10,754 bases of DNA from Cytophagales bacterium (GTDB lineage: Bacteria > Bacteroidota > Bacteroidia > Cytophagales > Amoebophilaceae). The stretch lies in assembly GCA_022360235.1 (NCBI GenBank), contig JAKSDE010000238.1, forward strand, positions 1-10,754, written 5' to 3'. The position numbers and the translations under genes are program-made. The notes under the pieces were generated by a model. That model was not told where the DNA came from. It made no database searches and saw nothing but the letters and a program-made list of their open reading frames with translations. Within the stretch, counting starts at the first letter, position 1. Every line of letters begins with the position of its first letter. Of the stretch, positions 1 through 7,514 are shown piece by piece.

Positions 1-99
1 ACTATTTCTTCTCTGATCAAGGATAGGGCCTAGTTGATTAAACGACCCCTTCCCAAAAACAAAGTTGGCTACATTGGTAAAATTTCTAAAATTATGCAT
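1..99 (-). CDS. kdnB: Kdo 8-oxidase (iron-type alcohol dehydrogenase), N-terminal 33 codons only
   Basis: Seen: the ATG at 99-97 shares its A with the last base of the kdnA stop (TAATG), and the frame stays open to the left edge. The peptide starts MHNFRNF and contains NFVFGKGSFNQLG. The pattern 'F-x-FGxGxFxQL' near the N-terminus is typical of group III iron-dependent alcohol dehydrogenases, and it closely resembles KdnB of Shewanella as I remember it. Known: KdnB oxidises the C8 hydroxyl of Kdo with NAD, giving the aldehyde that KdnA transaminates. The 1-nt overlap implies translational coupling with kdnA. Inference: the partner of kdnA is encoded here and continues outside the window. The catalytic and metal-binding regions are not visible, so the specific name rests on a short N-terminus plus the kdnA neighbour. 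Another iron-type dehydrogenase is the main alternative. Confidence 0.62.
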   Translation of the reverse strand, partial: MHNFRNFTNVANFVFGKGSFNQLGPILDQRRNS

Positions 100-1289
100 T
101 ACATCATTTCTTTAAGGATGCGTATCATTTTGTCACGCATTTGTATTACTTCCTTTAGCGTCCATTTTACTTTGAGTTCCACCATAAGCATTCTTTCCAT
201 GATACTTTCTGTTTGGGGCAGATGCACTTGATGGAAGTTAGGGATTTTCTCTAAGCGTGTAATCGGAAGTTTTGCAGGTGACTGCATATCTTTTAGATGG
301 TCCCAGTTGCCGATATAATGAAAGTTATTTTCTAACCAATAGGCACATGGAATTCCTTGCTCATCAAAAGCTTTTTTCACACGTTTTGTAGTACCTTTAT
401 CAGGTAAAAAGAAAGCTAAGGAGGTAGCACTGTCTCCTTCCTCATCTATCACATGACGGAAAGTAAGCTGAGGGATCGTGCGTAACCCCTCTTTTAATAT
501 TTTCTTATTAGCACGCAGTCTTTCAATAATATAAGCTAGCTTTCTGAACTGTGCGAGTCCTACAGCTGCGTTGAGTTCACTAATACGATAATTAAAACCA
601 AGAATAGGATGTTGGTCTTCCCCGCGATGTTTCGCTTTATGATCATGGCCATGGTCGCTATACATATGGGATTTGTTGTAGCATACTTCATCGTTAGTAA
701 TTACCGCTCCGCCTTCCCCGGCTGTGATAATTTTGTAAAAGTCGAAAGAGAAACAACCCATCTTTCCGAAAGTACCGGCGCGTTTACCATGTTGAGTGCC
801 GCCAAGGGCGGGTGCTGCATCTTCAATGAGTATCAGGTTATGGTCTGCACATACTTGGATGATTTCATCCATTTTGCCTATCCCGCCAAATACTTGTACC
901 AGCAAAACAGCTTTTGTTTTCGGTGTAATGGCAGCTTTAATCCCTTCGGGCGCTAAGCAAAGGGTTTCATCGATCTCAGCAAAGACAGGTACAGCACCGG
1001 CTTCTAGGACTGTTTCTACGGGTGCAATAAAGGAGAATGGGGTAACAATCACTTCATCGCCTATTCCCACGCCACAGGCTGCCAGCGCAATGGCATCGGC
1101 ACTGGTGCCACTCGCACACATATGACAATAGTGTACATCATGGTAAGCTGCAAATTCTTGCTCAAACGTTTTAGCTTTCCAACAATTTTTTCTTTCATCT
1201 TCATGATTGTAGCGCATCAATACGCCTGTATTGAGTACATCTAGTACCTCTTTTTTTTCTTCTTCTCCGAAAATCTCTGTTCCTGGCAT
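99..1289 (-). CDS. kdnA: 8-amino-3,8-dideoxy-manno-octulosonate (Kdo8N) transaminase, PLP-dependent DegT/DnrJ/EryC1 family
   Basis: Complete, 396 aa, a usual length for the family. Seen: SGTSADAIAL (60-69) at the cofactor phosphate site; EDAAPALGG (156-164) with D157 for the pyridinium nitrogen; SFDFYK followed by GEGGAV, with K186 as the Schiff-base lysine; and SDHGHDH (211-217) and NYRISELNAAVG (233-244). The start MPG-x-E-x-FG, 'FAEIDETLC' and the SDHGHDH segment match Shewanella KdnA as I recall it, closer than generic perosamine-type aminotransferases. Known: KdnA uses glutamate to aminate the C8 aldehyde made by KdnB, giving Kdo8N, which KdsB activates with CMP for the LPS inner core. 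The cytoplasm is the expected location. The start codon has an A-rich upstream stretch with no Shine-Dalgarno. The gene overlaps kdnB by one base. Family call is nearly certain; exact substrate rests on recalled similarity and the neighbour. Confidence 0.82.
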   Translation of the reverse strand: MPGTEIFGEEEKKEVLDVLNTGVLMRYNHEDERKNCWKAKTFEQEFAAYHDVHYCHMCASGTSADAIALAACGVGIGDEVIVTPFSFIAPVETVLEAGAVPVFAEIDETLCLAPEGIKAAITPKTKAVLLVQVFGGIGKMDEIIQVCADHNLILIEDAAPALGGTQHGKRAGTFGKMGCFSFDFYKIITAGEGGAVITNDEVCYNKSHMYSDHGHDHKAKHRGEDQHPILGFNYRISELNAAVGLAQFRKLAYIIERLRANKKILKEGLRTIPQLTFRHVIDEEGDSATSLAFFLPDKGTTKRVKKAFDEQGIPCAYWLENNFHYIGNWDHLKDMQSPAKLPITRLEKIPNFHQVHLPQTESIMERMLMVELKVKWTLKEVIQMRDKMIRILKEMM

Positions 1290-1420
1290 GTTTTTTTATT
1301 TTTTAGGTTACGTATTGCTGAAGTTAATCATCCTATCTTGCGCATCGACAGCAGCCTACCTACGCAACTTCCTGGCTGGTTACCTTTAAAATAATAAGTT
1401 AATTGAAGCCTTAAAATTTT

Positions 1421-1480
1421 TATTCAAAGATAAGCAATTTTATTCAAAAAAAGAAGTTTTTATGCAAAGATAAGTCTTAA
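1421..1480. repeat. Three tandem 20-bp units
   Basis: Units begin exactly every 20 nt, at 1421, 1441 and 1461. The first eight bases are TATTCAAA, TATTCAAA and TATGCAAA. Units 1 and 3 share 13 of their first 14 bases and both carry CAAAGATAAG, while the middle unit has drifted to an A-run. On the minus strand units 1 and 3 each present TATCTTTG, a full match to the Bacteroidetes -7 consensus. The 20-bp period is close to two helical turns, so the copies would lie on the same DNA face. Confidence 0.7.
1425..1472 (-). promoter_or_regulatory. Two candidate -7 boxes (TATCTTTG) for the kdnA-kdnB operon
   Basis: On the minus strand TATCTTTG occurs at 1472-1465 and again at 1432-1425, both matching TAnnTTTG. 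They would give leaders of roughly 130-175 nt before the kdnA ATG at 1289. No TTG sits about 19 nt upstream of either; the distal box has TTTAAC near there. The call rests on the -7 boxes, their duplication and their position. Whether one or both are used cannot be told from sequence. Confidence 0.45.
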
Positions 1481-1489
1481 TACACTTGT

Positions 1490-1528
1490 TAAAGCCGATA
1501 TAGGTCTATAAGTTATAAAATTTTTCAA
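1490..1528 (+). repeat. Dispersed diverged repeat, copy A
   Basis: This 39-nt segment starts TAAAGCC and matches 7731-7769 at 30 of 39 positions without gaps, same orientation. Both copies are intergenic. It may be a decayed mobile-element or regulatory sequence; neither copy has a coding frame I can recognise. Confidence 0.4.
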
Positions 1529-1602
1529 AGTTTAACCGTTCCTTGAACTAATTTTCATGCTATTGATTCGTTTTACCACCGCTATTAAAACGATGTTTTT
1601 CG

Positions 1603-1610
1603 TATCTTGC
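1603..1610 (+). promoter_or_regulatory. Possible -7 promoter element for uppS-bamA
   Basis: TATCTTGC follows a T-rich stretch and is one base short of the TAnnTTTG consensus. No TTG is visible at the expected -33 spacing. A start site just downstream would leave a leader of about 95 nt before the uppS ATG. Similar TATCTT boxes occur before kdnA and the lipoprotein gene, which mildly supports it. Confidence 0.3.
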
Positions 1611-1666
1611 AGCCATAATTTTTACTATTAGCGTAAAATGGCATCCACTGCTTACTAGCAATACTT

Positions 1667-1687
1667 AGTTAGCTAACTCGTCTGAGT
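1667..1687 (+). other. Overlapping inverted repeats in the uppS leader
   Basis: AGTTAGCTAACT at 1667-1678 is a perfect 12-bp palindrome. Its last bases also form the left arm of ACTC-GTCT-GAGT (1676-1687), so in RNA the two small hairpins would exclude each other. It lies 22-42 nt before the uppS start. It could be a dimer-binding operator or chance in AT-rich DNA. Confidence 0.25.
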
Positions 1688-1709
1688 CGAAAACACCAGT
1701 AGAACATCG

Positions 1710-2447
1710 ATGAAAGCGTTGATTGACCTTGAGAATTTACCACAACATATTGCTGTCATCATGGATGGTAATGGAAGGTGGGCTAAAAAAAGAGGTGCCT
1801 CGAGAATCTTTGGCCACCAGAATGCTGTAAAAAGTGTGAGAGAGATTATAGAAGGTTGTTTAGAACTAGGTGTTTCTTATTTAACACTTTATGCTTTTTC
1901 TACAGAAAACTGGGCCAGGCCTAAAAGTGAAGTGAAGGGCCTTATGCAGTTACTTATTAATACGCTTGAATCAGAAGTAGAAACTTTAAAGAATAATAAT
2001 ATAAAACTCATCGTTATCGGAGATATACAAAGCTTACCTAAGCAGTGCCAAGAGAAACTACATAAAGCTGTTGAAACCTCTCAGTATAATACAAAGCTTA
2101 ATCTGATTATTGCGCTAAGCTACAGTGGAAGGTGGGAGATCGTAGAAGCTACGAAGGCAATTACAAAAGATATTCTCAATGGACTGATAACGCTTGATGA
2201 CGTTGATGATGAACTTTTTAAAAGCTATTTGCAAACAAAAGATATACCCGACCCGGCGTTACTGATCAGAACAAGTGGCGAGGTGCGGATAAGCAACTTT
2301 TTGCTATGGCAGATTGCTTATACAGAACTGTTCATCTCTGAAGTACTATGGCCTGAATTTAGAAAAAAAGATCTTTACGAGGCTATCTTTGCCTACCAAC
2401 AAAGAGAAAGAAGATTTGGGAAAACCAGTGAGCAACTGAAAGTTTAA
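1710..2447 (+). CDS. uppS: Undecaprenyl diphosphate synthase (cis-isoprenyltransferase)
   Basis: 245 aa, full length for the family. It condenses farnesyl diphosphate with eight isopentenyl diphosphates to make the C55 carrier lipid for peptidoglycan and surface polysaccharides, acting at the cytoplasmic face of the inner membrane. Seen: IMDGNGRWAKKRG (17-29) with catalytic D19 in the phosphate-binding loop; FGHQNA (34-39); TLYAFSTENWARP (59-71); LSYSGRWEI (136-144); and PDPALLIRTSGE followed by RISNF, with R187, R193 and S195 for diphosphate binding and E191 near the Mg site. The ATG lacks a clear Shine-Dalgarno, as usual in Bacteroidetes, but leaves a normal-length N-terminus before LPQHIAVIMDG. 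bamA follows after 7 nt, a gene order common in Bacteroidetes and probably one transcript. Nothing essential appears to be missing. Confidence 0.97.
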   Translation: MKALIDLENLPQHIAVIMDGNGRWAKKRGASRIFGHQNAVKSVREIIEGCLELGVSYLTLYAFSTENWARPKSEVKGLMQLLINTLESEVETLKNNNIKLIVIGDIQSLPKQCQEKLHKAVETSQYNTKLNLIIALSYSGRWEIVEATKAITKDILNGLITLDDVDDELFKSYLQTKDIPDPALLIRTSGEVRISNFLLWQIAYTELFISEVLWPEFRKKDLYEAIFAYQQRERRFGKTSEQLKV

Positions 2448-2454
2448 TTAAAGA

Positions 2455-5106
2455 ATGAAGAAATTTTATCGCCTATTCTTACGATCGTTTTTATTACTAT
2501 CTTTTTCAACTTCCTTGGCACAATCAACCGAGGGGAGTAATATCTTTGAACTCAATTATACTTCTCCTCAAAACTATATCATTGAAGAAATTCAGGTAGT
2601 GGGTGCTCAATTTTTAGATGAGGAAGCTATTATTGCTGTGGCAGGATTGAAGATAGGGGATGTAGTCCAAATACCTAACGAAACGATTAGTAATGCTATA
2701 AAAAAATTATGGAAACAAAGATTGTTGGGCGATGTGGCTATTTATGTGTCAAAGATTATAGGTGATCGAATTACCCTTACTATTGAAATTGTCGAAAGCC
2801 CGAGGTTAACAACGTACTTTTTCGAAGGTGTGAAAAAAAGTGAAGAAAAAGAACTCGCAGAGAAGATCAACTTGGTGAAAGGGGGGATTATTACAGAGGT
2901 AGCCATCAAAAATGCTACACAGATAATCAAGAACTATTTTATTGAAAAAGGCTTCTTCAATACAACCGTAGAAATTACATCGCTCCCAGACACGGTGCTT
3001 GATAATAGTATTCAATTAAAAATTAATGTCGATAAAAAAGAGAAAATAAGAATCAATGAAATCTTCCTTGAAGGGAATCACAGCATCAGAAGTGGCCAAC
3101 TAAAAAGACGAATGAAAGATACACGAGAAAGAGTTCGCTTTACGTTACCTAAAGCACTGATTGAAGCTATGATTACACTACAACCTTTTAAAAAGGAGGG
3201 TATACTAAGACGCCGGCCTACGTTAAAGGAAGTCCACGCTTACCTCCATGACCATGTTAAGCTAAATTCCTCTTCAAAATTCATTAACGCTAAGTATGAA
3301 AAAGATAAGAAAAACTTTATCCACTTTTATAATACTAAAGGCTTTAAAGATGCAACTATTGTCGAGGACTCCGTATATAGGCATGATGAGGAATCAGTGA
3401 ACATACGATTGAAGATAACGGAGGGCAACCAATACTTCATCAGAAATATTAGTTGGGTAGGAAACTATAAGCACGATGACAAGACCCTTAACCAAGTATT
3501 GGGTATAAAGAAGGGGGAGGTATATAATCCAGACCGCATCGAACAAAGACTCAACTTCAATCCGAAAGGCCAAGATGTTAAGTCCCTGTATATGGATGAC
3601 GGCTATCTGTATTTTAATGTTGTTCCTGTTGAAGTAAGTATTGAGCAGGACAGTGTAGATCTGGAAATGCGCATTCATGAAGGTCCGCAAGCTTATATTC
3701 ATAACGTAATCATTAAAGGCAATGAGCGAACCCATGATCATGTGATTCGACGAGAAATAAGGACCTTACCCGGGACAAAGTTTAATAGAGCTGAGATTCT
3801 TCGCTCCCAACGAGAACTTGCGCAACTAAATCTTTTTGACCCAGAAAAGACCAATGTTATGCCCACACCAACGGCTATAGATACGGCAGTAAATCTGGAA
3901 TATACAGTAGAAGAAAAATCCTCTCTACAACAAATAAACTTTGCAGGAGGCTGGGGTAAGGCACTTGGCTTTATAGGCACGTTTGAGTTTAAACTTAATA
4001 ACTTCTCCTTGAGAAATGCTACAGACTTTAAGAAGTGGCGGCCAATTCCAACAGGAGATGGACAAGAATTAGCTTTAAAAATCCAGGCAAATGGGAAAGA
4101 ATATCAAAGCTACGCGATTACTTTTGTAGAGCCATGGCTAGGTGGAAGAAGACCGAATTCTCTCGGTGTCTCGTTGAATCATTCGCTCTATCAATCTGCT
4201 TATCGCATTTATGAAAATCCTAGAGAAAGCAACGAAAAAGAAGGTTTTCTCAAAACAATAGGAGCTTCAATGAGGCTGAGTAAAAGACTTAAGTGGCCTG
4301 ACGATTACTTCATCTTTAGGAGTGGCCTCTCCTACCAATACTATGAATATAACGATTTTAAACTTTTAGGCGATAATAGAAGATTTGAAGGCGTAGCTAA
4401 CAACTTCAACCTAGGTCTTTCCATTGAAAGAAACAGTGTCGATCGCCTCTTCTATGAAAGTAAAGGTACTATTGTTGAGTTATCTACAAAAATTACGCCT
4501 CCCTATTCACTATTGTCTGGCAAAGATTATAGTAAGCTTGAGGAAGTGGAACAGTTTAAATGGATAGAGTATCATCAGTGGATGCTCGATGCTTCTCATT
4601 TTACCAAAATTATTGGTAAGCTGGTTTTAAACACAAGAGCACACTTTGGCTTTTTAGGTGGCTTTTCTTCTAAACTAGCTGTCGGTCCTTTTGAAAGATT
4701 TTATATGGGAGGTACAGGCTTATCAGGGCAAGGCTCTACCCTCTTAGGCGACCAATTCATCCCTTTACGAGGTTATCCTGACAACGCTATCTTACCTAAG
4801 AGTAGAGGCACAAATTACGAGGGTGGAATAATTTACAACAAATTTGCGCTTGAATTACGATACCCTATTACACTTAATCCAGTAGCACCCGTCTATGCAT
4901 TAGTTTTTGCTGAAGGAGGTAATAACCAGGCGGATTATGAAGGCTATAACCCTTTTGATATCAAAAAATCAGTTGGATTAGGTATCAGATTCTCTCTACC
5001 TATGGTCGGCCTCTTTGGTTTTGATTGGGGATACGGCTTTGATAGAAACATTCCTGACAATGAGAAGGGCGAGTTTCACTTCTCCGTCGGTAAGCAATTC
5101 CGATAA
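2455..5106 (+). CDS. bamA: Outer-membrane protein assembly factor BamA (Omp85 family)
   Basis: 883 aa, a normal Bacteroidetes length. It is the core insertase that folds beta-barrel proteins into the outer membrane. Seen: a signal peptide (1-22: Lys/Arg start, hydrophobic LFLRSFLLLSF, cleavage after SLA), leaving Q23 as the first mature residue. About five POTRA repeats follow (near 40-115, 116-195, 196-324, 325-410, 411-490), each with the beta-strand plus 'GN' or 'GV' pattern, for example IFLEGNHSI and VIIKGNERT. The third is enlarged, with a basic insert around 215-290. The C-terminal half (about 491-883) is an alternating-residue barrel with the conserved PLRGY motif at 770-774 (the VRGF/LRGY loop-6 motif). 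The last residues, FSVGKQFR, end in Arg rather than the usual terminal Phe, with Phe penultimate. It is co-directional with uppS and convergent with the cyclase gene. No skp/ompH follows, although that gene often does in relatives. Confidence 0.96.
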   Translation: MKKFYRLFLRSFLLLSFSTSLAQSTEGSNIFELNYTSPQNYIIEEIQVVGAQFLDEEAIIAVAGLKIGDVVQIPNETISNAIKKLWKQRLLGDVAIYVSKIIGDRITLTIEIVESPRLTTYFFEGVKKSEEKELAEKINLVKGGIITEVAIKNATQIIKNYFIEKGFFNTTVEITSLPDTVLDNSIQLKINVDKKEKIRINEIFLEGNHSIRSGQLKRRMKDTRERVRFTLPKALIEAMITLQPFKKEGILRRRPTLKEVHAYLHDHVKLNSSSKFINAKYEKDKKNFIHFYNTKGFKDATIVEDSVYRHDEESVNIRLKITEGNQYFIRNISWVGNYKHDDKTLNQVLGIKKGEVYNPDRIEQRLNFNPKGQDVKSLYMDDGYLYFNVVPVEVSIEQDSVDLEMRIHEGPQAYIHNVIIKGNERTHDHVIRREIRTLPGTKFNRAEILRSQRELAQLNLFDPEKTNVMPTPTAIDTAVNLEYTVEEKSSLQQINFAGGWGKALGFIGTFEFKLNNFSLRNATDFKKWRPIPTGDGQELALKIQANGKEYQSYAITFVEPWLGGRRPNSLGVSLNHSLYQSAYRIYENPRESNEKEGFLKTIGASMRLSKRLKWPDDYFIFRSGLSYQYYEYNDFKLLGDNRRFEGVANNFNLGLSIERNSVDRLFYESKGTIVELSTKITPPYSLLSGKDYSKLEEVEQFKWIEYHQWMLDASHFTKIIGKLVLNTRAHFGFLGGFSSKLAVGPFERFYMGGTGLSGQGSTLLGDQFIPLRGYPDNAILPKSRGTNYEGGIIYNKFALELRYPITLNPVAPVYALVFAEGGNNQADYEGYNPFDIKKSVGLGIRFSLPMVGLFGFDWGYGFDRNIPDNEKGEFHFSVGKQFR

Positions 5107-5115
5107 TGAGGCGTA

Positions 5116-6129
5116 CTACGGGCTAACGCATTCTTGATAAATTACATGTAACAAAGTCTCACCTACAGCGCCTAAAGTTTTCTTATCAATGAGTTGAAGG
5201 TTGTCTTCATGCGTGTGATGATAGGGAGGAAAAAAGCCATCAGAGGATGGATCATGATCAATGATATTAATCATCGGAATGTGGGCTTCTTTATTCACAA
5301 ACAAATGATCATCTAGGATATATTCCTTGGTGTCTTGATAAATAAAATATTGACCATATCCTAGTTGATGGGCAGTATCCCATACCTTTTTAACAATTTG
5401 AGGCGCATAGTACATAGACTGTTGCTCTCGATAAAATGTTGCATTGGCTGCGCCGACCATGTCTAATAAAATGCCATAAGCAGCTGTATAGTTTTTCTCA
5501 TGTTTATTTTTAGACCAGTACTGCGCTCCTAAACACCAAAAGATGTTGTTGCTGATGGGTAGACTACCATCTTGAGGTTCGCCGTAATCTTCGCCATCAA
5601 AAAAAATAATGTCTACACCTACCTCAGGAGGATGCGAGTAGCTTATTACACGGGCAATTTCTAGCAATACACCCACGCCACTGGCACCATCGTTAGCCCC
5701 ATCAATAGGTAAATCTTTATTTGAAGTATCCTTATCAGCAAAAGGTCGGGTATCCCAATGCGCTGTGAGCAAGATTCTTCTTTTGTGTGAAGGGTTAAAG
5801 CAAGCAATGATGTTTTTTAGGTGAAGTGTTTCCCCATTAAAAGCCTTTGCTTCAAAGGCTTGTACTTGTACCTGTCCACCCAGCTGGGTAAGCTTCTCTT
5901 GCAAATACACAGCACATAGGCGATGTGCATGGGTATTAGGTACTCTAGGACCAAAATGCACTTGTTTTTGAATATAAAAATATGCTGAATCTACTTCAAA
6001 TGGAGGTGGCGCGTGTTTTTTCTCTTGACGTGGTACCTCATGACTTGGGTAGCCTCTAGCGTAGTTCCTATAGCTAACAACGAGCAATACTGAAAGCATG
6101 AGTGTAAAACTTAGTTGGTTGAAATTCAT
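5116..6129 (-). CDS. Periplasmic glutaminyl cyclase-type enzyme (peptidase M28 family)
   Basis: 337 aa. An N-terminal hydrophobic segment (about 6-19) with no lipobox suggests a signal peptide or membrane anchor. Seen: AHWDTRPF (123-130); GANDGASG (144-151), whose D147 is the first Zn ligand; FFDGEDYG (176-183), with E180 in the catalytic position and D181 as Zn ligand; WCLGAQYW (198-205); LDMVGA (222-227); and HHTHEDN (304-310), whose H307 is the last Zn ligand. This pattern fits type II glutaminyl-peptide cyclotransferases, which turn an N-terminal Gln into pyroglutamate; a true M28 aminopeptidase is the alternative. Bacteroidetes often export proteins whose mature N-terminus is Gln, and BamA, encoded next door, does so. 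The gene follows nuoD after 54 nt on the same strand and ends 9 nt from the bamA stop. I leave the symbol blank because bacterial naming is inconsistent. Confidence 0.88.
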   Translation of the reverse strand: MNFNQLSFTLMLSVLLVVSYRNYARGYPSHEVPRQEKKHAPPPFEVDSAYFYIQKQVHFGPRVPNTHAHRLCAVYLQEKLTQLGGQVQVQAFEAKAFNGETLHLKNIIACFNPSHKRRILLTAHWDTRPFADKDTSNKDLPIDGANDGASGVGVLLEIARVISYSHPPEVGVDIIFFDGEDYGEPQDGSLPISNNIFWCLGAQYWSKNKHEKNYTAAYGILLDMVGAANATFYREQQSMYYAPQIVKKVWDTAHQLGYGQYFIYQDTKEYILDDHLFVNKEAHIPMINIIDHDPSSDGFFPPYHHTHEDNLQLIDKKTLGAVGETLLHVIYQECVSP

Positions 6130-6183
6130 TGTAACGCTTCAATTAATTTTACGTGTTTGGCTATTTACTTTCTTAGTTTCTTT

Positions 6184-7446
6184 TCATCGATCTACCTCCC
6201 CTAACACTACATCTACAGAACCAATGATAGCAATTAAGTCTGCCAACAGGTGACCTTTAGCAATGACTGGTACCACAGAGAGATTGACGAAACAGGAAGA
6301 GCGCGCCTTACAGCGAAAGGGTATATCACTTTTGCCATCTGCCCGGAAGAAGTAGCCCAACTCTCCCCTCGGATTTTCTGCTCTGCTATAGCAATCTTGT
6401 GCTTTAGGACGTATCTTTTTAGGAACTACTTGCTGTGGGTCAAAATCTCTTGTTCTTTTCAGGTCGCCCTGTAACCTTATAAGACATTGTTTAATGATTT
6501 TAACGGACTCTTTGCATTCCTGCATCCTTACCCAAGTTCTATCCCAGCAATCGCCTACTGTACCCATTTCCCCCCTTCCCATAGGAATGTCAAAATCTAG
6601 TTCAGGATATACAGCATACCCATCTACCCTTCGTAAATCGAATCGAAGTCCTGATGCCCTTAGCATAGGCCCTGAGACACCATAATTAATCGCCAAATCT
6701 AAAGGGAGTACGCCTACATTGGCTGTTCTTTCTATGAAAATTTTATTTTCAATGATGAGTTGATCTATCTCTGTCAGCTTCGGTTGCAAATAGGCAATAA
6801 ATTCGCTACATTTTTCTTCAAACCCTACAGGCAAATCGTAGTACAGCCCACCAATCCAGATGTAGTTGTAAAGCATTCTACTTCCACAAACCCATTCGAG
6901 CAGTCGCAAAATATGCTCTCGGTCACGCATCATCCATAAGAAGGCCGTAAAAGCCCCCATATCCATGCCATACGTCCCAATGGCTAAGAAATGAGAGGCC
7001 AACCGATTGAGTTCCGCGACTAATACTCTAATGTACTCTACGCGCAGAGGAATCTGATCTTGGATGCCTAGCATACGTTCTACCCCCATGACAAAAGCAT
7101 GTTCTGAGTTCATAGCAGCTAGGTAATCCATTCGGTCTACATAGGGAATAATTTGATTATAAGGTAAAGATTCTGCATGTTTTTCAAAACAGCGATGTAA
7201 GTAGCCAAGATGAGGTACGACCTCTACAACAATTTCTCCATCAGTGAGCACTTCCAACCGCAATACCCCATGGGTAGCAGGATGCTGTGGACCTATATTA
7301 ATGAGCATCTCCGTTGCCTTTACATCTTTTTCTTTATACTTGTTAGGCTCGGACCTGGTCAAATTATTTTTTTGAAATTGGTATTGAATTTTATTAGCCA
7401 TGGATAGAACTATTGGTTGAGTAGCTAAATAGGTCCCTAACGCCAT
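6184..7446 (-). CDS. nuoD: NADH-quinone oxidoreductase subunit D (complex I 49-kDa subunit)
   Basis: 420 aa from the ATG at 7446. It forms part of the peripheral arm of complex I and lines the quinone pocket; it is related to the large subunit of NiFe hydrogenases but lacks their metal-ligand cysteines. Seen: GPQHPATHGVLR (52-63), with H59 and, 49 residues on, Y108 in RMDYLAAM; these match the spacing of the quinone-site His and Tyr known from the family. Also YNYIWIGG near 193, 'GPMLRASG' near 259, RADGKSDIPFR, and the typical C-terminus ending GEVDR. The domain is intact. Start choice: AGGAGGT lies 9 nt before the ATG and 6 nt before an in-frame TTG (7449); a later ATG at 7401 (protein start MANKIQYQ) lacks a ribosome site but would also give a normal NuoD. 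No nuoC lies upstream and no nuoE downstream; the neighbour is a cyclase gene, so nuoD is detached from its usual operon. Confidence 0.95.
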   Translation of the reverse strand: MALGTYLATQPIVLSMANKIQYQFQKNNLTRSEPNKYKEKDVKATEMLINIGPQHPATHGVLRLEVLTDGEIVVEVVPHLGYLHRCFEKHAESLPYNQIIPYVDRMDYLAAMNSEHAFVMGVERMLGIQDQIPLRVEYIRVLVAELNRLASHFLAIGTYGMDMGAFTAFLWMMRDREHILRLLEWVCGSRMLYNYIWIGGLYYDLPVGFEEKCSEFIAYLQPKLTEIDQLIIENKIFIERTANVGVLPLDLAINYGVSGPMLRASGLRFDLRRVDGYAVYPELDFDIPMGRGEMGTVGDCWDRTWVRMQECKESVKIIKQCLIRLQGDLKRTRDFDPQQVVPKKIRPKAQDCYSRAENPRGELGYFFRADGKSDIPFRCKARSSCFVNLSVVPVIAKGHLLADLIAIIGSVDVVLGEVDR

Positions 7447-7455
7447 CAAGCAAGC

Positions 7456-7462
7456 ACCTCCT
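7456..7462 (-). promoter_or_regulatory. Strong Shine-Dalgarno before nuoD
   Basis: The minus strand reads AGGAGGT here, complementary to the 16S rRNA tail, at a workable distance from both TTG 7449 and ATG 7446. No other full-length gene in the window has such a match. It favours a start 15 codons before the ATG at 7401. Confidence 0.65.
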
Positions 7463-7514
7463 AGTTGTATAACTGAATACCCCTATCTGCCATACATAAT
7501 AGTTAAACAATCAA

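Larger units (their letters stand above)
1290..1709. other. Divergent intergenic region between kdnA and uppS
   Basis: This 420-nt stretch separates two divergently transcribed genes, and I see no coding frame with recognisable protein features. It holds the 20-bp tandem repeat with kdnA-facing boxes, one copy of a diverged dispersed repeat, a weak uppS promoter candidate and overlapping inverted repeats just before uppS. Each is listed separately. No tRNA-like cloverleaf or rho-independent terminator was found. Confidence 0.7.

Noticed and set aside
609..1125. Plus-strand open frames of 109-115 codons opposite kdnA
   Set aside because: They lie wholly antisense to a clear enzyme gene, show no recognisable family features and are explained by the codon use of kdnA.
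99..1289. Reading the aminotransferase as a ColD-type sugar 3-dehydratase
   Set aside because: ColD enzymes replace the Schiff-base lysine with His; here K186 is present, and the N-terminus and the SDHGHDH region fit KdnA.
1421..1480. CRISPR array
   Set aside because: The 20-bp units are contiguous, with no spacers, and they are AT-rich and diverged.
3394..3980. Minus-strand open frames inside bamA
   Set aside because: Antisense shadows of the POTRA region, with no start signal and no protein-like features.
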